From a virus: 33,081 nucleotides of DNA. Of this stretch, positions 30,585 to 33,081 are shown piece by piece; within the stretch, counting starts at the first letter, position 1; every line of letters begins with the position of its first letter. The notes under the pieces were generated by a model. The model saw only the letters and a program-made list of their open reading frames with translations. It searched no databases and was not told the DNA's origin. The stretch spans positions 1-33,081 of IMG/VR virus record IMGVR_UViG_3300035670_000821. One strand, 5' to 3'. Made by a program: the position numbers and the translations under genes.

Positions 30585-30861
30585 TACACTCTTCCAATAA
30601 TTTTTGTATTAATATCGCCTGCTCTTTAACTCTAGCTTTCAGAGATTTTATATTATCTAACTCTTCTTTACGCTCTAAGTAATCTTTGTACCTACGCTCT
30701 AGAAAAGGCTGTAAAGATATGACTTTTTGATAGTAGTCATATAGTTCTTTATAGTGATCTCTTTGTTGAGTAAGTTTCTTAATACGTTTTTCTAGCCTGC
30801 CTATACGAATATATGATTGACTTGGACGTATATTGGCTCGCAGTATTTCTTCATTATTCAT
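30559..30861 (-). CDS. Small coiled-coil protein
   Basis: A 100-aa, nearly all-helical, highly charged protein (RIGRLEKRIKKLTQQRDHYK; LERRYKDYLERKEELDNIKS). It starts 8 nt inside the preceding gene and overlaps the helicase start by 26 nt. No function recognised; probably a small oligomeric accessory protein. Confidence 0.6.
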   Translation of the reverse strand: MNNEEILRANIRPSQSYIRIGRLEKRIKKLTQQRDHYKELYDYYQKVISLQPFLERRYKDYLERKEELDNIKSLKARVKEQAILIQKLLEECNAKSSNIQ

Positions 30862-31153
30862 TAAAATCCTCCGTCCATTTCAATAAACAGTCTGGACAGG
30901 TGTAATCATACCAGCCATTATTACGCATCTTACCATATTCGTCCTCATCCCATATTTTACGAATATTAGGGTTAAGATGTGGACAAGAACTCCTAATATC
31001 TGCTAGTTCTTCGTACAATTCCTTCTGTCTTTCTAGGTATATGGAATATCTTCTTTTAATTAATTTTCTTTTCTCTGCATTTTTAATTATACTATCTTGG
31101 ACTTCTTCATCTAGTTTAAAAAATGCCTCTAGGAAGGCTTTTTCGTCTTTCAT
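30854..31153 (-). CDS. Small helical protein with possible zinc motif
   Basis: A 99-aa protein. The N-terminal two thirds are helical and charged. Then come SSCPHLNP and, about 25 residues on, YTCPDCLLKW, giving C-P-H and C-P-D-C metal-ligand candidates as in a zinc ribbon. It overlaps its neighbours by 4 and 8 nt. Not recognised; nucleic-acid binding is possible. Confidence 0.6.
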   Translation of the reverse strand: MKDEKAFLEAFFKLDEEVQDSIIKNAEKRKLIKRRYSIYLERQKELYEELADIRSSCPHLNPNIRKIWDEDEYGKMRNNGWYDYTCPDCLLKWTEDFNE

Positions 31154-31653
31154 ATTTTTCTCACCGTATCTTTTAGCTGTTCAGTATAGTATCCATATAG
31201 CACATGGGATTTTGGAGTTATTTGTAAGAATCCAGCATACTTTTGCTCAGCAACTGGAGCATACAGGGCTTTATGTCTGCCCTGTATGCCTTTGGCCTCA
31301 ATAATACAAAAAGCAGCACCTCTAATAACATTAGTAATTTCTCTGAATACTAGAGGTACTCTTTTTGTTTTCGTATAGTTAAATACTTTGCCGCTGGAAT
31401 CAATAAAGTACTGATTAGGAACTCCTAGCTTGACAAGATCCGCTATATAAAATATAGCGTATTTTAACTTATATAGACTAACACCTTCCATATGCATTTT
31501 GAGTCTACGTCTAGCTAGGGAGTTCCCATCTACAGATTTATCATCTATTACTAATAGCTTATCGCGTTTTAGATAGAAGGTAACGCCTTCTTCATCATTT
31601 GGCTTCACTCTGTCTAATTTGTAGACGGGGAATGCTATCTCCAATAACTTCAT
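31150..31653 (-). CDS. Unknown protein overlapping the polymerase 3' end
   Basis: A 167-aa protein from the ATG at 31653; a TTG at 31665 is less likely. Alpha/beta composition: TFYLKRDKLLVIDD, a basic helix SLARRRLKMHM, and later AAFCIIEAKGIQGRHK. No firm motif. It overlaps the polymerase gene by 59 nt, an unusually long overlap. It contains an 11-bp inverted repeat (31259-31289) and an 8-bp hairpin (31441-31459). Confidence 0.6.
   Translation of the reverse strand: MKLLEIAFPVYKLDRVKPNDEEGVTFYLKRDKLLVIDDKSVDGNSLARRRLKMHMEGVSLYKLKYAIFYIADLVKLGVPNQYFIDSSGKVFNYTKTKRVPLVFREITNVIRGAAFCIIEAKGIQGRHKALYAPVAEQKYAGFLQITPKSHVLYGYYTEQLKDTVRKI
31259..31289. repeat. Perfect 11-bp inverted repeat with 9-nt loop inside a coding region
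   Basis: GCATACAGGGC (31259-31269) and GCCCTGTATGC (31279-31289), loop TTTATGTCT. It lies in the 3' part of the gene at 31150-31653. No U-tract follows on the minus strand. Confidence 0.8.
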
Positions 31654-33081
31654 AACGCTTATCAAACTTTCCGAAACTGTAGTCTTGACCTATTTCCTGA
31701 TCTACTCCGATAGGAAAACCTGGTATGTTACATCCACGGTCTCTCTGGGTACATTGCTTAAGTATCTCACAGTAAACGTCAACGTCTTCGTCCTTAACGA
31801 GGCCAACGATTGAGTCATGGACCAACATAAATATTCTAGCATCCAACCCTCGCTCTTTAATTGCTTGTGCAGTTTCGATAGCTCCGAGTAGGTTGATATC
31901 TGAGGCAAGAGATTGAACTTCCATGTTGATACCACTTCTAACTTCGTGAGAGGCAATTCCCTTGTCTGAGCTGAAGACATTAGGTAGTCTACGTTTTCTT
32001 CCAAAGAACGAATAGGTGTATCCGTTGGCAGAAATAAATTCTTTTCTTTCATCTAACCACCTACGCAGGTTTTTAAAAGTGTTGAAGTACTGTTTAATAA
32101 CTCCCTGTGCATCAGATAGGGTCATATTACCTCCTTCTTTATTCACAGTATCTGCCACTTTTTGTGGGCCAGATCCGTATAGAATACCGAAGGATACTGC
32201 TTTAGCAGCTTGACGATCTAGAGGGAATAACTTTTTAACATCTTCTACTGGACAAGATAGATTAAATACCATCTTAGCAATAGTTGAGTGGAAGTCTCCA
32301 CCTTGAGAGAATACAGATTGTAGCGCCTTATCCTTACTAAGAACAGCGGCATAAAACATTTCCGCTGTTGTTAAGTCCTGAGATACAATTTTATATCCAG
32401 GCGGAGCAACTATACAACCTTTAATAATAGGGTCGTCTCTAGGTATTTGTTGAGCGTTGAATTTACCTGAAGAACTGAGGCGACCACTAGTGGTAAATGT
32501 GAGATTAAAATTAGTGCGAATACGATCATCTTTGTCTAGCTCCGGTAGAATCTTACTAATATACGAACTACGAATCTTACCAAGTTGTCTTACTTTTAGA
32601 ATTGCAGCAGGTAAGGGATGTTCTTCTGATAGCTCTTCGAGAACTTCTGCATCTGTGCTAAGTGCTCCCGTTTTTGTAAGCTTTCCTGTAGACGTGAGCT
32701 TGAGGTAGTCAAATAACACAGTTCGGAGTTGTTGAACTGAGTTGGGATTAAAAATCTTTCCGGTATCACGCTCGAAACGCTTGACTTCCTCGAATCCATA
32801 TACTACCTCCTTAGCTTTAGTAATTTGTTCATCAAGATATACCTCTGCAGCTTGCAACCTAGTACGATCCATCGGAATTCCCACTTCTTCCATTTCTAGA
32901 AGAAACTTAACACCTGGGATCATAATGGTATCATAAACAGACTTTAGTTTAGGTGACTTATCAATAATCGGCTTAAACTTGTTATGTAGTTCTAGTGTAA
33001 CCGCGGTATCAATTGCGGCATATGTGCTAATAATATCAAAAGGAATTAGATCATATGTAAAGTCATCTTTTAGTACTCCAT
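31595..33081 (-). CDS. DNA polymerase I family (PolA), N-terminus outside window
   Basis: The frame is open to the window edge, so the Met at 32923 is internal. About 495 residues are visible. The first part is the end of a 3'-5' exonuclease domain (STYAAIDTAVTLEL, the Exo III YxxxD). The polymerase domain follows: motif A SQDLTTAEMFY, motif B RQAAKAVSFGILYGSG with the O-helix Lys and Phe, and motif C LVHDSIVG, where the usual HDE is HDS. It is the replicative polymerase of the phage. The 3' end overlaps the next gene by 59 nt. Confidence 0.95.
   Translation of the reverse strand, partial: GVLKDDFTYDLIPFDIISTYAAIDTAVTLELHNKFKPIIDKSPKLKSVYDTIMIPGVKFLLEMEEVGIPMDRTRLQAAEVYLDEQITKAKEVVYGFEEVKRFERDTGKIFNPNSVQQLRTVLFDYLKLTSTGKLTKTGALSTDAEVLEELSEEHPLPAAILKVRQLGKIRSSYISKILPELDKDDRIRTNFNLTFTTSGRLSSSGKFNAQQIPRDDPIIKGCIVAPPGYKIVSQDLTTAEMFYAAVLSKDKALQSVFSQGGDFHSTIAKMVFNLSCPVEDVKKLFPLDRQAAKAVSFGILYGSGPQKVADTVNKEGGNMTLSDAQGVIKQYFNTFKNLRRWLDERKEFISANGYTYSFFGRKRRLPNVFSSDKGIASHEVRSGINMEVQSLASDINLLGAIETAQAIKERGLDARIFMLVHDSIVGLVKDEDVDVYCEILKQCTQRDRGCNIPGFPIGVDQEIGQDYSFGKFDKRYEVIGDSIPRLQIRQSEAK

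Noticed and set aside
31441-31459. Regulatory palindrome within the gene overlapping the polymerase
   Set aside because: Only 8 AT-rich base pairs with a 3-nt loop; this is within chance expectation for the window.

Overview
This window is a piece of a tailed double-stranded DNA phage (Caudoviricetes). The evidence is a tail-fibre C-terminus, a run of virion structural genes, holin and endolysin genes, and a phage-type replication set (PolA, gp32-like SSB, gp46/gp47-like Rad50/Mre11, flap nuclease, SF2 helicase). The DNA is AT-rich and packed. The host is Gram-negative: one gene encodes an outer-membrane beta-barrel with a signal peptide and terminal Phe, and three promoters match the sigma70 consensus exactly with 17-bp spacers. 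A marine gammaproteobacterium is a plausible host, but that is an inference.

Layout. The plus strand (1-16626) carries virion, lysis and phoH genes. It starts with the end of a tail fibre and five small fibre-associated genes, closed by a terminator at 2521-2555. A promoter at 2576-2604 then starts an insert made of a coiled-coil membrane protein, a short PstS-like periplasmic protein and an outer-membrane porin-like barrel. After a GIY-YIG homing endonuclease come about a dozen virion structural genes (5491-14857), then holin, M15 endolysin and PhoH. A perfect 46-bp palindrome (16627-16672) ends this transcript and the one converging on it.

The minus strand (33081-16670) is the replication and nucleotide-metabolism arm. 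In transcription order it holds DNA polymerase I, three small unknowns, SF2 helicase, an unknown, SSB, Mre11-like and Rad50-like subunits, a methyltransferase, a PD-(D/E)XK nuclease, a small unknown, the flap endonuclease, a zinc-ribbon protein, dUTPase, glutaredoxin, an Sm/SH3-like small protein and a B12-dependent ribonucleotide reductase. Together they make deoxynucleotides, exclude dUTP, copy DNA and process recombination intermediates.

The window is rich in homing elements. Five endonuclease genes (four GIY-YIG, one zinc-ribbon/MUG113-like) sit beside genes on both strands. The flap-endonuclease gene is split by a compact ORF-less group I intron of about 234 nt with a complete subgroup-IA core. 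The zinc-ribbon endonuclease overlaps the start of that same gene, an arrangement that suggests collaborative (trans) homing. The other notable system is the phage-borne PstS-like/porin cassette with its own promoter. Several long perfect inverted repeats lie inside coding sequence.
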